From Buchnera aphidicola (Melanaphis sacchari) (GTDB taxonomy: Bacteria > Pseudomonadota > Gammaproteobacteria > Enterobacterales > Enterobacteriaceae), in contig NZ_CP029161.1 of NCBI RefSeq assembly GCF_003096055.1, positions 558,001-622,000 of the forward strand: a stretch of DNA of 64,000 bases, read 5' to 3'. The notes under the pieces were generated by a model. That model searched no databases and was not told the DNA's origin. It saw only the letters and a program-made list of their open reading frames with translations. Both the position numbers and the translations under genes were made by a program. Shown here piece by piece: positions 32,212-42,954 of this stretch (its first letter is position 1; the number at the start of each line of letters is the position of its first letter).

Positions 32212-32484
32212 ATGAACAAAACTCAATTAATTAACATTATTTCTAAAAAATCTAATTTATCTAAAATACAAGTAAAATCTACTTTAGAAACAACATTAGC
32301 AGCAATTATTGAATCTTTAAAAAATGGTGAATCTGTGCAAATAGTGGGATTCGGAACATTTAAAGTAAACCTAAGAGCTTCGCGTACAGGAAGAAATCCT
32401 CAAACAGGAAAAGAAATAGTCATCCCCGCCACAAAAGTTCCTAGTTTTATATCCGGTAAAACATTAAAAAACGCAATTAAATAG
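32212..32484 (+). CDS. hupA: DNA-binding protein HU
   Basis: Nucleoid-associated HU subunit. The 90 residues equal E. coli HupA and start M-N-K-T-Q-L-I as HupA does. The DNA-intercalating arm contains G-R-N-P-Q-T-G-K-E at 60-68. A strong AAAGGA lies before the ATG. It is likely a homodimer, since I see no second HU gene here. It is followed by a short GC stem-loop. Confidence 0.97.
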   Translation: MNKTQLINIISKKSNLSKIQVKSTLETTLAAIIESLKNGESVQIVGFGTFKVNLRASRTGRNPQTGKEIVIPATKVPSFISGKTLKNAIK

Positions 32485-32508
32485 AGTCATATAATAAATA
32501 TATTATTA

Positions 32509-32526
32509 AGGGGCAATTATGCCCCT
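32509..32526 (+). terminator. Short GC stem-loop after hupA
   Basis: AGGGGCA (32509-32515) and TGCCCCT (32520-32526) make a 7-bp stem with a 4-base loop between hupA and purH. There is no clear T run, but the GC-rich stem stands out against the surroundings and most likely ends the hupA message. Confidence 0.6.
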
Positions 32527-32605
32527 GTCTAAAAAAACATTTAATATCAAAAATCCTAATATCTAATTAATTTGAGAAACAATCGCTTTAAAAAAGAAAA
32601 AAATT

Positions 32606-34180
32606 ATGTCATTTAAAAAAAATATAAAAAATGCTTTAATTAGCGTATCTGATAAGAAAAATCTTTTAAAAATAGCAAAAATATTATTAGCTAGGAAAAT
32701 TAATTTACTCACCACGAATGGAACGGGAAATTTTTTAAAAAAAAATAATATACCTATTATTCGAATATCAGATTACGTAAATTTTCCTGAAATAATGAAC
32801 GGACGCTTAAAAACATTGCACCCAAAAATAATGGCGGGCATTTTAAGTAGAAGAGAAAAAGATCAAAAAACAATGATGTTATATAACTTATCAGAAATAG
32901 ATATAGTTATTGTTAATTTTTATCCATTTGAAAAAATAAAAAAGGAAAAAAATAATATTGACGAAATTATTGAAAATATTGACATCGGAGGACCTACACT
33001 TGTTCGTGCTGCTGCAAAAAATTATAAAAATGTAATAGTTTTGGTAGACTTATCAGATTTAGAATTGATAACTGATGCCATTAAAAATGATCAAATGTGT
33101 ATAAAAAAAAGATTTTTTTTAGCTAAAAAAGCTTTTGAATATACCTCAAATTACGAAAAAATAATTTCAAATTATTTTACAAAGATGACAAATTTTCAAA
33201 AAAAATTAAAAGACGACATATTTCCAAATGAAATTAAATTGAATTTTATAAAAAAACAAAACTTAAGATATGGAGAAAATCAACATCAAAAATCATCTTT
33301 TTATGTAAATAAAAGTATATTACAATCAGGAACAATAAGTTCATCTTATCAACAACAAGGAAAAAATTTATCTTATAATAATGTATCTGATGCTGACATA
33401 GCTCTAGAATGCGTAAAAGAATTTTTTAATCCAGCATGTGTTATTGTTAAACACGGAAATCCTTGTGGAGTTTCTGAAGGAAATTCAATTTTTGAATCAT
33501 ATCTCTCTGCATATAATGCTGATCCAGTTTCATCATTTGGAGGAATTATTGCTTTCAACGATACTTTGGACTTTCTAACTACTCAAGAAATTATTAAAAA
33601 ACAATTTGTTGAAGTAATTATAGCGCCGAAAATAAATATTGATGCATTAAAAGAATTAGAAAAGAAACCAAATATAAGAATACTAACTTGCGGAAAAATA
33701 AAAAAAATAAATAAAGAATTAGATTTTAAACGAATAACTAATGGAATGCTTATTCAAGAATATGACCATAGCGAAATAAATTTAAAAAAATTTTCTTTTG
33801 TAACAAAAAGAATACCTACATCAAAAGAATTAAAAGACGCAATATTTTGCTGGAAAGTCTCTAAATTTGTCAAATCTAACGCAATCGTATATGGTTTAAA
33901 TCAAACTACAATAAGTATAGGTGCGGGACAAACAAGTAGAATTGATGCAACTAATTTAGCAAATTTTAAAGCAAAAAATAGAAAAAAAAATACTATTGGA
34001 GCAGTTATGGCTTCTGATGCTTTTTTCCCTTTTCGAGATGGAATCGATAGTGCAGCTTCTATTGGAATTAATTGTATCATTCAACCTGGAGGTTCTATTA
34101 ATGACCAAGAAATCATTCAGGCAGCTAATGAATATAAAATTGCAATGATTTTTACAAATAAAAGACATTTCAAACATTAA
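32606..34180 (+). CDS. purH: Bifunctional AICAR transformylase/IMP cyclohydrolase PurH
   Basis: Performs the last two steps of IMP synthesis: formylation of AICAR and ring closure. The 524 residues compare with 529 in E. coli. The N-terminal cyclohydrolase domain covers about 1-195 (N-G-R-L-K-T-L-H-P-K, N-I-D-I-G-G-P-T-L-V-R). The C-terminal transformylase domain has the catalytic K-H-G-N-P-C-G-V near 278-285, S-F-G-G-I-I-A-F and the terminal K-R-H-F-K-H. purD, its E. coli operon partner, is absent. In Buchnera the substrate AICAR is thought to come from histidine biosynthesis, so PurH would be a salvage step. Confidence 0.97.
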   Translation: MSFKKNIKNALISVSDKKNLLKIAKILLARKINLLTTNGTGNFLKKNNIPIIRISDYVNFPEIMNGRLKTLHPKIMAGILSRREKDQKTMMLYNLSEIDIVIVNFYPFEKIKKEKNNIDEIIENIDIGGPTLVRAAAKNYKNVIVLVDLSDLELITDAIKNDQMCIKKRFFLAKKAFEYTSNYEKIISNYFTKMTNFQKKLKDDIFPNEIKLNFIKKQNLRYGENQHQKSSFYVNKSILQSGTISSSYQQQGKNLSYNNVSDADIALECVKEFFNPACVIVKHGNPCGVSEGNSIFESYLSAYNADPVSSFGGIIAFNDTLDFLTTQEIIKKQFVEVIIAPKINIDALKELEKKPNIRILTCGKIKKINKELDFKRITNGMLIQEYDHSEINLKKFSFVTKRIPTSKELKDAIFCWKVSKFVKSNAIVYGLNQTTISIGAGQTSRIDATNLANFKAKNRKKNTIGAVMASDAFFPFRDGIDSAASIGINCIIQPGGSINDQEIIQAANEYKIAMIFTNKRHFKH

Positions 34181-34216
34181 TTTAAAAACATTTAACATTT
34201 AAAAAATAAACAATTG

Positions 34217-34277
34217 TTTAAATCATCATTTAGATTTTCCGCAGTAAAAATGAAAATAATCTAAAAGATGATTTAAA
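34217..34277 (+). terminator. Long two-tier stem-loop between convergent purH and metE
   Basis: TTTAAATCATC (34217-34227) pairs with GATGATTTAAA (34267-34277). After one A·A mismatch, TTTAGATT (34229-34236) pairs with AATCTAAA (34258-34265). Five T's follow on the plus strand. Its position between convergent genes suggests termination of purH and perhaps also of metE. Confidence 0.65.
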
Positions 34278-34293
34278 TTTTTGAAAAAATAAA

Positions 34294-36552
34294 CTAAATT
34301 TTAGTTCTCATACTTTTAGCTACTTGAACCATATTTTTTAACGCTAATTCTGTCTCTATCCAATTTCTTGTTTTTAATCCACAATCTGGATTAATCCAAA
34401 TACGATCTAATGGAATATAGTTAATAGCTTTATGTAATAAAATGCTAATTGAATTAATATCTGGTATATTAGGTGAATGAATATCATATACTCCAGGGCC
34501 AACTTCATTTGGATATTTAAAATCTTTAAATGCTTGTAACAGCTCCATATCCGAACGAGCAGTTTCTATTGTAATGACATCAGCATCTAGTAAAGCAATA
34601 GAACTCATAATATCATTAAATTCACAATAACACATATGTGTATGAATTTGAGTGGTATTTTTAACACCATAAGAACTTAATCGGAAAGAGTTAACAGCCC
34701 AAGATAAATATTTATCCCATAAACTTTTTCGTAAAGGTAAACCTTCTCTTAAAGCAGGCTCATCAATTTGAATAATCTCTATTTTTTCTTTTTCTAAATC
34801 TAAAACTTCATCGTTAAGAACTAATGCAATTTGCATTGCAATTTTTTCTAAAGAAATATCTTCTCTAGGAAAAGACCAAAATAAAATTGTAACCGGACCG
34901 GTTAACATTCCTTTCATAGGTTTATTAGTTAACGATTGAGCATATTTAGACCATTTTACTGTTATAGGTTTTGGTCGACTAATATCACCAATAATAATAG
35001 GAGGTTTTACACAACGAGACCCATAACTTTGCACCCAACCATTATCAGTAAATACAAATCCTTCTAAATTTTCACCAAAATACTCTACCATATCATTTCT
35101 TTCAGCCTCTCCATGGACAAGAACATCTATATCTAATTTTTCTTGAAACTTAACTACTTCTTTAATATTTTCTTTAATACCTTTCTCATACTCCTTATAA
35201 CTTACTAATCCTTCTTTATAATGTCTTCTTAATTTTCTTATCGATTGAGTTTGAGGAAATGATCCGATAGTAGTTGTTGGAAAAAATGGTAAATTAAATT
35301 TCTTTTTTTGTTCTTTAGAGCGAATATTATAAGAATCAATGCGTTTAAAAGTTTTATTAAATATTTTAGATAAACGTTTTTGTACTTTTGGATTATGTAC
35401 TTTATTAGAAAAGGTACGATCGTACATTGGTAAAGACCATTTTTCGATAAAAGTAGTATTATTTTGATTTAATGCATTTGATAATAAAGATAATTCTTGA
35501 CACTTTTGAACAGCAAAAGAAAACCATTTTTTAACATCTTCACTTAAATTTTTTTCTGCATCTAAATCAATTGGACAATGTAATAAAGAACATGAAGAAC
35601 CAATTAATATTTTTTTTCGAAATGGTAAAATTGTAGAAATAGTTTTAAACCATTTTAATAAGTTAGATTTCCAAATATTCCGGCCATTTACTATTCCTAA
35701 AGATAAAATCCAATCTTTAGGTAACGTAGAGTTAAAAGAAAATAAATCATATTTTCCAAAAATTAAGTCAATATGAATTCCGTATATTGGTAAATTTCGA
35801 ATAAATTCTATATTGTGCTTAATATTGTCAAAATATGTAGCTAATAATATCTTCGAAGATCCATGTAAATAATCATAAGCATATAAATAAGATTTTTTCC
35901 AACGCTCAGGAAGATCTAAAACCAAAGCAGGTTCATCAACCTGAACAAACTCAATATCACGTTTAGATAATTCATTTAAAACATATTTATATATTGGTAA
36001 TATTTTTTCTAGCATTTCCAGACGATCAAAATATTTACCTTTAACTTTGCCTAACCAAAGATAAGTAATAGGACCTAATAATATAGGTTTTACTTTATAA
36101 CCTAATGATAGCGCCTCATCTGTTTCATCTAAAATCTGTTTCCAAGAAAAATTTAATGCTTTTTTTTTATCAAATTCTGGGACAATATAATGATAATTAG
36201 TATTAAACCATTTAGTCATTTCTGAAGCAGATATGTTTGGAGAATTACCTCGAGCTACACGAAACAAACAATCTAAATCAATAGATTTATCTGGATTCAA
36301 ATGTCTATCTGGTATATTCCCTAACATCATACTAATATTTAACACATGATCATACCAGGAAAAATCTCCTACTGGTATATAATCAATTCCTGCATTTTTT
36401 TGTATTTCCCAATGATTTTTCCTTAACTCTGATCCTGTAGACAGAAGATCTTCTTTCGTAATGTTCCCAGACCAATAAGCTTCTTGAGCTTTTTTTAACT
36501 CACGGTTTAAACCAATTCTTGGAAATCCAAGCGTATGATTTGAAATAATCAT
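34294..36552 (-). CDS. metE: Cobalamin-independent methionine synthase MetE
   Basis: Transfers the methyl group from 5-methyl-THF-triglutamate to homocysteine. The 752 residues match E. coli (753), starting [14 protein letters not shown]. The zinc ligands lie in T-H-M-C-Y-C-E-F near 640-647 and N-P-D-C-G-L-K-T-R near 725-733. E. coli folate/substrate motifs such as [11 protein letters not shown] are conserved. AAGGTG lies before the ATG. It is divergent from its presumed activator gene metR and works with metF. Confidence 0.98.
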   Translation of the reverse strand: MIISNHTLGFPRIGLNRELKKAQEAYWSGNITKEDLLSTGSELRKNHWEIQKNAGIDYIPVGDFSWYDHVLNISMMLGNIPDRHLNPDKSIDLDCLFRVARGNSPNISASEMTKWFNTNYHYIVPEFDKKKALNFSWKQILDETDEALSLGYKVKPILLGPITYLWLGKVKGKYFDRLEMLEKILPIYKYVLNELSKRDIEFVQVDEPALVLDLPERWKKSYLYAYDYLHGSSKILLATYFDNIKHNIEFIRNLPIYGIHIDLIFGKYDLFSFNSTLPKDWILSLGIVNGRNIWKSNLLKWFKTISTILPFRKKILIGSSCSLLHCPIDLDAEKNLSEDVKKWFSFAVQKCQELSLLSNALNQNNTTFIEKWSLPMYDRTFSNKVHNPKVQKRLSKIFNKTFKRIDSYNIRSKEQKKKFNLPFFPTTTIGSFPQTQSIRKLRRHYKEGLVSYKEYEKGIKENIKEVVKFQEKLDIDVLVHGEAERNDMVEYFGENLEGFVFTDNGWVQSYGSRCVKPPIIIGDISRPKPITVKWSKYAQSLTNKPMKGMLTGPVTILFWSFPREDISLEKIAMQIALVLNDEVLDLEKEKIEIIQIDEPALREGLPLRKSLWDKYLSWAVNSFRLSSYGVKNTTQIHTHMCYCEFNDIMSSIALLDADVITIETARSDMELLQAFKDFKYPNEVGPGVYDIHSPNIPDINSISILLHKAINYIPLDRIWINPDCGLKTRNWIETELALKNMVQVAKSMRTKI

Positions 36553-36604
36553 TAATTACACCTTAATTATATTATTTGCGATTTAATCAATAAATATTCT
36601 ATAA

Positions 36605-36634
36605 TTGATCTAATTTAATTATATGCTTTATAAT
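36605..36634 (+). promoter_or_regulatory. Candidate metR promoter
   Basis: TTGATC (36605-36610) and TATAAT (36629-36634) are 18 bases apart in the 141-base metE-metR divergent gap. A sequence near the MetR consensus TGAA-N5-TTCA (TGAAATAATATCA, 36682-36694) overlaps the metR start, but with one mismatch it is weak evidence for autoregulation. Confidence 0.4.
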
Positions 36635-36693
36635 TCTTCTATTTAGTCGAATTCGCAAGCTCAAATAATTCATTATAAACATGAAATAATATC

Positions 36694-37605
36694 ATGATAA
36701 ACTTAAAACATCTTCAAATATTACAAACATTAAAAAATACTGGTTCAATTAATCTTACAGCAATTGAATTACATCAAACACAATCAGCTATTTCGCATCA
36801 ATTTAATAAATTAGAAAAAAAATTAGGTTTTAAACTATTTATCAGAAAAACTAATCCAATAAAATTTACAGTTCAAGGAAAAATTTTACTTCAACTATCA
36901 AAAGAAATATTGCCAAAAATTCAAAAAGCAATAAAAAATTGCAAAAAATCTCCTCTAAAAACTATCAAATTAGCTATTGAATGTCATAGTTGTATTCAGT
37001 GGTTCACACCAGCTCTTAGAAAATTTCAAAAAAAATGGCCAAAAATAAAAATAGATTTTTATTCTGATATGATATTTAGCCCTCAACCATATCTTCAACA
37101 AGGCGAACTAGATGTTGTTTTAACTTCAGAGGTATTGCCTAAAAGTAATATATTTTACGCACCTATATTTGATTTTGAGGTACGCCTGATTTTATCACCT
37201 AATCATCCCTTAGTAAAAAAAAAGAAAAAAATTACTCCAGGAGATTTATCATCTGAAATATTAATGACATATCCTATACCACGCAATAGATTAGATATAT
37301 GGAAATTATTTCTAAAACCAGCTGGCATCATACCAGTTTTCAAAAATGTACATAATACCTCTCTTTTAATCCAAATGGTATCCGCACAAATGGGAGTTGC
37401 TGCATTACCTCATTGGGCAGTTGACAACTTTGAAAAACAAGGTTTGATTATTACAAAAAAAATAGGAAACGGATTATGGAAACGTTTATATGCTGCTACA
37501 AGGAATGGTGAACAAAAAGAAATTATTATAAAAAGTTTTATTAATTCTATACACTCGCATGCTTTTTCTCACTTAAACTTTATTCGAAATAAATTACGCA
37601 TTTAA
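36694..37605 (+). CDS. metR: LysR-type regulator MetR
   Basis: Homocysteine-responsive activator of metE in enteric bacteria. The 303 residues compare with 317 in E. coli; the missing part is the C-terminal tail. The N-terminal winged helix-turn-helix (about 1-60) contains H-Q-T-Q-S-A-I-S-H-Q-F in the recognition helix, and the effector domain keeps A-I-E-C-H-S-C-I-Q-W. It is divergent from metE, as in E. coli. I recall reports that metR is lost from some Buchnera lineages, so an intact copy is informative: local control of methionine synthesis may still operate. Confidence 0.96.
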   Translation: MINLKHLQILQTLKNTGSINLTAIELHQTQSAISHQFNKLEKKLGFKLFIRKTNPIKFTVQGKILLQLSKEILPKIQKAIKNCKKSPLKTIKLAIECHSCIQWFTPALRKFQKKWPKIKIDFYSDMIFSPQPYLQQGELDVVLTSEVLPKSNIFYAPIFDFEVRLILSPNHPLVKKKKKITPGDLSSEILMTYPIPRNRLDIWKLFLKPAGIIPVFKNVHNTSLLIQMVSAQMGVAALPHWAVDNFEKQGLIITKKIGNGLWKRLYAATRNGEQKEIIIKSFINSIHSHAFSHLNFIRNKLRI

Positions 37606-37628
37606 AATAAAATTTTATAAAAATAAAT

Positions 37629-38432
37629 TTATTTTTCCAAAAAAATTCTCTTTAAAAAAACTGCAACACCATCATTTTTATTACTTCCAATAATCTCAGA
37701 ATGAGGCAAAGATTTCTTTAAATTAGGATCTGCATTTTCCATAATGCATGATTTTCCAACAATGCTAAGCATGTCTTGATCATTCATTCCATCTCCAATA
37801 GCAATAAATTTTTTTAAAGAAATTCCCAAAATACTAGATATTAACTTTAATCCATGACCTTTAGAAGCTTTTCTTGATGTTACTTCTAAACAACCTGGAA
37901 GAGAAAAATTAATATTAATTTTAACACCTAAGCGTTTAATAATTTCTTTTTCAAGATTATTTAATTCTAAAAAATTTTTACTTGTAAAAAAAATTTTACT
38001 AATTTTATTTAATTGTAAATTATTCAAAGAAAAAAAATTGTATTTTAAAGATGACAAAGTAGGACAAAAATTATTATCTAATTTATTATTATTTATATAC
38101 CACCGATTTTTACGATATATCTGAGTAATAATACTAGGATTAAAATATCCTATTTCACAAAGCGTTCGAGCAATATCTTCATCTAAATAATTTTGAAAAA
38201 TTAATTTATTATTTAAATCATAAATTCTAGCTCCATTAGAACTAATAATAAAAAATTTTATTTTTAAGCTATTTTTGATATTTATTAAATCAGCATAATG
38301 ACGGCCAGAAGCAAAAATAAAATAAATATTTCTTTTTATTAGCAAATTAATAACTTTTTGAGTATACGTAGTAATTTTATTGTCTGGAGAAAGTAGAGTT
38401 CCATCTAAATCTACTGCGATTATTTTATACAT
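37629..38432 (-). CDS. yigL: HAD-family phosphatase YigL
   Basis: Cof-type haloacid dehalogenase-superfamily phosphatase; E. coli YigL acts on pyridoxal 5'-phosphate and sugar phosphates. The 267 residues match E. coli (266). Motif I D-L-D-G-T-L-L is at 8-14 (nucleophile D8, acid D10), S-N-G-A-R near 64-68, and motif IV G-D-G-M-N-D near 213-218. The order yigL…metR-metE agrees with E. coli; the intervening yigM is gone. The in vivo substrate is unknown. Confidence 0.9.
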   Translation of the reverse strand: MYKIIAVDLDGTLLSPDNKITTYTQKVINLLIKRNIYFIFASGRHYADLINIKNSLKIKFFIISSNGARIYDLNNKLIFQNYLDEDIARTLCEIGYFNPSIITQIYRKNRWYINNNKLDNNFCPTLSSLKYNFFSLNNLQLNKISKIFFTSKNFLELNNLEKEIIKRLGVKININFSLPGCLEVTSRKASKGHGLKLISSILGISLKKFIAIGDGMNDQDMLSIVGKSCIMENADPNLKKSLPHSEIIGSNKNDGVAVFLKRIFLEK

Positions 38433-38574
38433 AAAAACCTTAATAAAATATAATATTTATTATATCTAAATATATTTAAAAATATAATAATTACAAATAA
38501 AATGTATATTTTATACATTGTAACAATTTTTTATTATCAATAAAACATAAAAAAGCAATGTCAAGGAAATACAC

Positions 38575-39957
38575 ATGTTAAAAAGAGATACTACTATAGT
38601 AATACTTGCAGCTGGAAAAGGAAGTAGAATGAAATCAAATTTTCCTAAAGTATTACATAAATTAGGCGATAAAACCATTTTAGAATATGTTATAAATACA
38701 GCTAAGTCGATTAATCCCAAAAAAATAATATTAGTTGATAATTTCGAAAAAAAAATTATTTCATCTAATATTCAAGAAAAATCAATAAACTATGTTATTC
38801 AAAAAAAACAAAATGGAACTGGAGGCGCTATACTGACTGCATCAAAAAAATTTTTAGACGATGAATATATAATTGTTTTATATGGAGATATGCCTTTTAT
38901 TTCAGCTGAATCAGTAAAAAAGTTAATAAAATATAAAAAAAAATCAAAAATTACTTTGTTGACATCTTATCTAGACAATCCTAATGGATATGGTAGAGTT
39001 TTAAGAAAAAACAAAAAAATTATCAGTATTATAGAAGAAAAAAATGCAAATTTTTATGAAAAAAAAATTAAAGAAGTATATTCTGGAACATTTATAGCAA
39101 ATGCAAAAAATTTAAAAAAATGGCTAAAAAAAATAAATGATAAGAATATTCAAAAGGAATTATATGCAACTGATATTGTTCATATTGCTTATTTAGAAGG
39201 TGCAAATATTAAATCTGTAAAAACTATAAAAACTAAAGAAATATTAGGAATTAATAACAAATTGCAACTATCTATTTTAGAAGAAATATTACAAAAAGAA
39301 AAAATTAAAAAATTACTTATTAATGGAATTACATTAAAAAATCCATATAATTTTACTCTACGCGGTAATTTAAAGCATGGAAAAAATGTAGAAATAGAAA
39401 GCGGTGTAGTATTAGAAGGAAATATTTTTTTAGGAGATAATATTAAAATTGGAACAGGGTGTATTATTAAAAATAGCTTTATTAATGATAATACACATAT
39501 TAAAGAATATACAATTCTAGATAACGTTCAAATAGGTAAAAATTGCATTATCGGACCTTTTGCGCATTTAAGACCTAAAACAATATTGAGCGATGAAGTA
39601 GAAATAGGTAATTTTGTTGAAATAAAAGACAGTAATATCAAAAAATCATCTAAGATAAAACATCTTAGTTATATTGGAAATGCTGAAATTGGTGCTCGAG
39701 TTAATATTGGAGCAGGTAGCATAACATGTAATTACGATGGTAAAAATAAATTTAAAACTACTATTGGTGATAATGTTTTTATTGGCTCTAACACACAACT
39801 AGTGGCGCCTATTAAAATTACAAATAATACAACTATTGCAGCAGGAACTACTTTAACTAAAAATATTAATATTCCCTGTTTAGTTTATAATAAAAAAATA
39901 CAAAAATGTAAAATAAACTGGACTAGATCAAATAAAAATAAAAAATCTACTGATTAA
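38575..39957 (+). CDS. glmU: Bifunctional GlcNAc-1-P uridyltransferase / GlcN-1-P acetyltransferase GlmU
   Basis: Makes UDP-GlcNAc in two steps. The 460 residues compare with 456 in E. coli. The N-terminal pyrophosphorylase domain has L-A-A-G-K-G-S-R-M at 11-19 and Y-G-D-M-P-F near 102-107. A linker is followed by a left-handed β-helix of hexapeptide repeats (about 250-440) with the acetyltransferase residues (N-Y-D-G-K). AAGGA lies before the ATG. It is followed by glmS after 53 bases, the E. coli glmUS arrangement. Confidence 0.97.
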   Translation: MLKRDTTIVILAAGKGSRMKSNFPKVLHKLGDKTILEYVINTAKSINPKKIILVDNFEKKIISSNIQEKSINYVIQKKQNGTGGAILTASKKFLDDEYIIVLYGDMPFISAESVKKLIKYKKKSKITLLTSYLDNPNGYGRVLRKNKKIISIIEEKNANFYEKKIKEVYSGTFIANAKNLKKWLKKINDKNIQKELYATDIVHIAYLEGANIKSVKTIKTKEILGINNKLQLSILEEILQKEKIKKLLINGITLKNPYNFTLRGNLKHGKNVEIESGVVLEGNIFLGDNIKIGTGCIIKNSFINDNTHIKEYTILDNVQIGKNCIIGPFAHLRPKTILSDEVEIGNFVEIKDSNIKKSSKIKHLSYIGNAEIGARVNIGAGSITCNYDGKNKFKTTIGDNVFIGSNTQLVAPIKITNNTTIAAGTTLTKNINIPCLVYNKKIQKCKINWTRSNKNKKSTD

Positions 39958-40010
39958 TTCAAATTATTAATACTTATAAAATATTTAATAAATTTAAAAG
40001 GTATGCCTAT

Positions 40011-41840
40011 ATGTGTGGCATTGTTGCTGCAGTAACAAAACGCAATATAATTAATTTTCTTCTACAAAGTATCAAAAAGTTAGAATATCGAGGATACGAT
40101 TCATCAGGATTGGCAGTAATAAATAAAAATAGTGATATTGTCCGAATTCGATGCGTCGGAAAAGTTAACGTACTCTCTAAAAAAGTAAAGAAAAAAAAAT
40201 TATTTGGAAATATTGGATTTGCTCATACTAGATGGGCTACACATGGGAAAATTTCCAAAGAAAATACGCATCCTCATATTTCTTCGAATATTGTCGTTGT
40301 TCATAATGGAATTATTGAAAATAGTTCAAAATTAAGAATTTTATTAGAAAAAAAAGGATATACATTTAATTCTGATACAGACACTGAAGTTATTGCTCAT
40401 TTATTGCATTTAGAACAAAGTAAAAAAGGTCTCTCTCTTTTAAAAACAGTTCAAAAAAGTATATTACAATTGAATGGCAATTATAGTATGGTCGTCATGG
40501 ATGCTAAAAATGCATCTAAACTAATAGCAGTCCGTTCTGGCAGTCCTTTAGTGATTGGATTAGGCATAAAAGAAAACTTTATAGCTTCTGATCAAATTGC
40601 ATTACTAAGTTCTACAAAACGTTTTATATATTTAGAAGAAGGTGACATAGCAATAGTAAAAGCAAAAAAAGTTAATATTTTCAATAAAGACGGAGTCATA
40701 ATTGAAAGAGATGAAATTAAGTCTAATGTAAAATATAAATCTGTAAGTAAAGGAAAATATAAACATTATATGGAAAAAGAAATATATGAACAACCTTTAT
40801 CTATTCAAAAAACTTTAAACAACCGTATAAAAGAAGATAAAACTATACATTTTTCAGAATTAAGTCCAAAAGAAGAAAATTTATTTTTAAAAGCAGAACA
40901 TATTCAAATAGTCGCTTGTGGCACTTCCTATCATGCAGCTTTAGTATCCAAGTATTGGTTTGAATCTCTTGCCGACATTCCATGTGATGTTGAAATAGCT
41001 TCCGAGTTTTCTTCAAGAAAACTCGCAATAAGAAAAAATAGTTTCTTTATTACTTTATCACAATCTGGAGAGACTGCTGATACATTAGAAGCTTTGAGAA
41101 TATCTAAAAAACTAGGATATTTAGGCAATCTTACTATATGTAATATGAAAGGATCATCATTAGTTAAAGAATCTGATTGTTGCCTATCAACAGAAGCAGG
41201 CATAGAAATAGGTGTTGCATCAACAAAATCATTTACTGCGCAATTAACTGTCTTATTAATGTTGATAACAAAAATAATGCATTTAAAAAGAAAAAACATT
41301 ATGATTGCAAAAAAAATTGTAAAAAGTTTACATTACTTACCTAGCAAAATTAAAAAAATTTTTAAAAAAAATACATTAATAGAAAAAGTAGCTAATAATT
41401 TATATCGTAAAAAAAACATACTATTTTTAGGTCGAGGAAGTCAATATCCTATTGCTTTGGAAGGTGCTCTAAAAGTCAAAGAAATCTCTTATATTCACGC
41501 TGAAGCGTATCCATCAGGTGAACTAAAACACGGCCCTTTAGCATTGATTGATAAAAATATGCCTGTTATTATCATAGCTCCAAATGATTCGTTAATTGAA
41601 AAAACAAAAAAAAGTATTCAAGAAATATCTGCAAGAGAAGGAAAAATTTATGTTCTTTCAGACAAAGAAGTAAATTTAGAAAACAATATAAATTTTATTA
41701 AAATACCGTATATTGAAGAAATTATTGCTCCTATCCTTTATATAGTGCCGTTACAACTATTTTCCTATTACATAGCACTAAAAAAAGGAAAAAATATTGA
41801 TCAACCTAGAAATCTTGCAAAATCTGTTACAGTAGAATAA
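40011..41840 (+). CDS. glmS: Glutamine–fructose-6-phosphate aminotransferase GlmS
   Basis: Makes glucosamine 6-phosphate from fructose 6-phosphate and glutamine, the entry to amino-sugar synthesis. The 609 residues equal the E. coli length. The N-terminal M-C-G-I-V places the nucleophile cysteine right after Met. Glutaminase motifs G-Y-D-S-S-G and H-T-R-W-A-T-H-G follow, then two SIS domains with C-G-T-S-Y-H and S-Q-S-G-E-T-A-D-T, and the C-terminal L-A-K-S-V-T-V-E tail that closes the active site. It converges on rpoH. Confidence 0.98.
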   Translation: MCGIVAAVTKRNIINFLLQSIKKLEYRGYDSSGLAVINKNSDIVRIRCVGKVNVLSKKVKKKKLFGNIGFAHTRWATHGKISKENTHPHISSNIVVVHNGIIENSSKLRILLEKKGYTFNSDTDTEVIAHLLHLEQSKKGLSLLKTVQKSILQLNGNYSMVVMDAKNASKLIAVRSGSPLVIGLGIKENFIASDQIALLSSTKRFIYLEEGDIAIVKAKKVNIFNKDGVIIERDEIKSNVKYKSVSKGKYKHYMEKEIYEQPLSIQKTLNNRIKEDKTIHFSELSPKEENLFLKAEHIQIVACGTSYHAALVSKYWFESLADIPCDVEIASEFSSRKLAIRKNSFFITLSQSGETADTLEALRISKKLGYLGNLTICNMKGSSLVKESDCCLSTEAGIEIGVASTKSFTAQLTVLLMLITKIMHLKRKNIMIAKKIVKSLHYLPSKIKKIFKKNTLIEKVANNLYRKKNILFLGRGSQYPIALEGALKVKEISYIHAEAYPSGELKHGPLALIDKNMPVIIIAPNDSLIEKTKKSIQEISAREGKIYVLSDKEVNLENNINFIKIPYIEEIIAPILYIVPLQLFSYYIALKKGKNIDQPRNLAKSVTVE

Positions 41841-41892
41841 ATTTTTTAATTATTTCAAAGAAATTAATATAAAGGTAAAATATTTATTAAAA

Positions 41893-41933
41893 AGAGTATG
41901 AGTTTTCAATTTAAAAACTTAATCTCATACTCT
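41893..41933. terminator. Bidirectional terminator between glmS and rpoH
   Basis: AGAGTATGAG (41893-41902) and CTCATACTCT (41924-41933) are a perfect 10-bp inverted repeat. An inner AGTTTT/AAAACT pairing extends the structure. It sits in the 103-base gap between convergent glmS and rpoH and could end both transcripts. Confidence 0.7.
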
Positions 41934-41943
41934 ATATAAAAAA

Positions 41944-42801
41944 TTAATTTTCTATAGCTCTTTTTAATTTTTTCATAGCATTTTTTTCTAACTGACGAAC
42001 ACGTTCTGCAGAAATTCCATAATTACTTGCAATTTTTTGTAGAGTATTTTTTTTATTATTATCTAGCCAACGAGCATGAATAATATCTCGACTCCTAGTA
42101 TCTAATCTTAATAAAGCATTGCTTAATTTGCTTGTGGTATGTTTATCCCAATCATCTTTTTCTAAGCCATGAGCAAAATTAGAAGTTTTATCTTGTAGAT
42201 AAGGCATGTTTGTATTATTTTTTCCATTTTTTAAATCTTCTTCTGGAAATGGACTAAAAATTACGTCTTGCGCTGACATTCGAGATTCCATTTCTCTAAC
42301 ATCTTCATTGCTCACTCCTAATTCTTGTGCAACTATTTTAATTTCGTCTTCATTAAACCAACCTAATCTTTTTTTATTTTTTCTTAAATTAAAAAATAAC
42401 TTTCTTTGTGCTTTAGTTGTGGCTACTTTTACAATACGCCAATTACGTAATACATATTCATGTATTTCAGATTTAATCCAATGCACCGCAAAAGATACAA
42501 GACGCACTCCTATTTCGGGATTAAATCTTCGCACTGCTTTCATTAACCCTATATTACCTTCTTGTATTAAATCCGCCTGAAGGAGACCATAACCTGAATA
42601 ATTGCGTGAAATATGAATAACGAAACGAAGATGAGAAAGAATCAAAGTTTTTGCGGCATCCAAATCACCGCTATAACGCAAGCGCTTAGTTAAGGATTTT
42701 TCTTCTTCAAGAGAAAGCATTGGCCATAAATTAGCGATTCTAATATATGAATCTAAGTTTCCCGGCGAAGTTACAGACAAAATCTGCACTTTATTAATCA
42801 T
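41944..42801 (-). CDS. rpoH: Heat-shock sigma factor RpoH (sigma-32)
   Basis: Alternative sigma factor for heat-shock genes. The 285 residues match E. coli (284). Region 2 has [13 protein letters not shown] and F-A-V-H-W-I-K; the RpoH-specific box Q-R-K-L-F-F-N-L-R is at 132-140, and the C-terminal helix-turn-helix has [12 protein letters not shown]. With a recognisable sigma-32 promoter before groES, the factor probably still functions. ftsE and ftsX, which separate ftsY and rpoH in E. coli, are missing. Confidence 0.97.
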   Translation of the reverse strand: MINKVQILSVTSPGNLDSYIRIANLWPMLSLEEEKSLTKRLRYSGDLDAAKTLILSHLRFVIHISRNYSGYGLLQADLIQEGNIGLMKAVRRFNPEIGVRLVSFAVHWIKSEIHEYVLRNWRIVKVATTKAQRKLFFNLRKNKKRLGWFNEDEIKIVAQELGVSNEDVREMESRMSAQDVIFSPFPEEDLKNGKNNTNMPYLQDKTSNFAHGLEKDDWDKHTTSKLSNALLRLDTRSRDIIHARWLDNNKKNTLQKIASNYGISAERVRQLEKNAMKKLKRAIEN

Positions 42802-42954
42802 TTTTATTCCAGCATTAATAAAATATATTTAATGAATTATAAAGATGTGGGATTTTTATATCATACTTGAATTAAACATTAAAATCAAAATTTTATATAA
42901 ACATTATTTTCAATGAAAATTTTCATTAATCTCTTTACTTTCAAAATAAAAATA

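Noticed and set aside
36682..36694. MetR operator at the metR start
   Set aside because: TGAAATAATATCA has one mismatch to TGAA-N5-TTCA, and such AT-rich matches are common by chance; kept only as a note.
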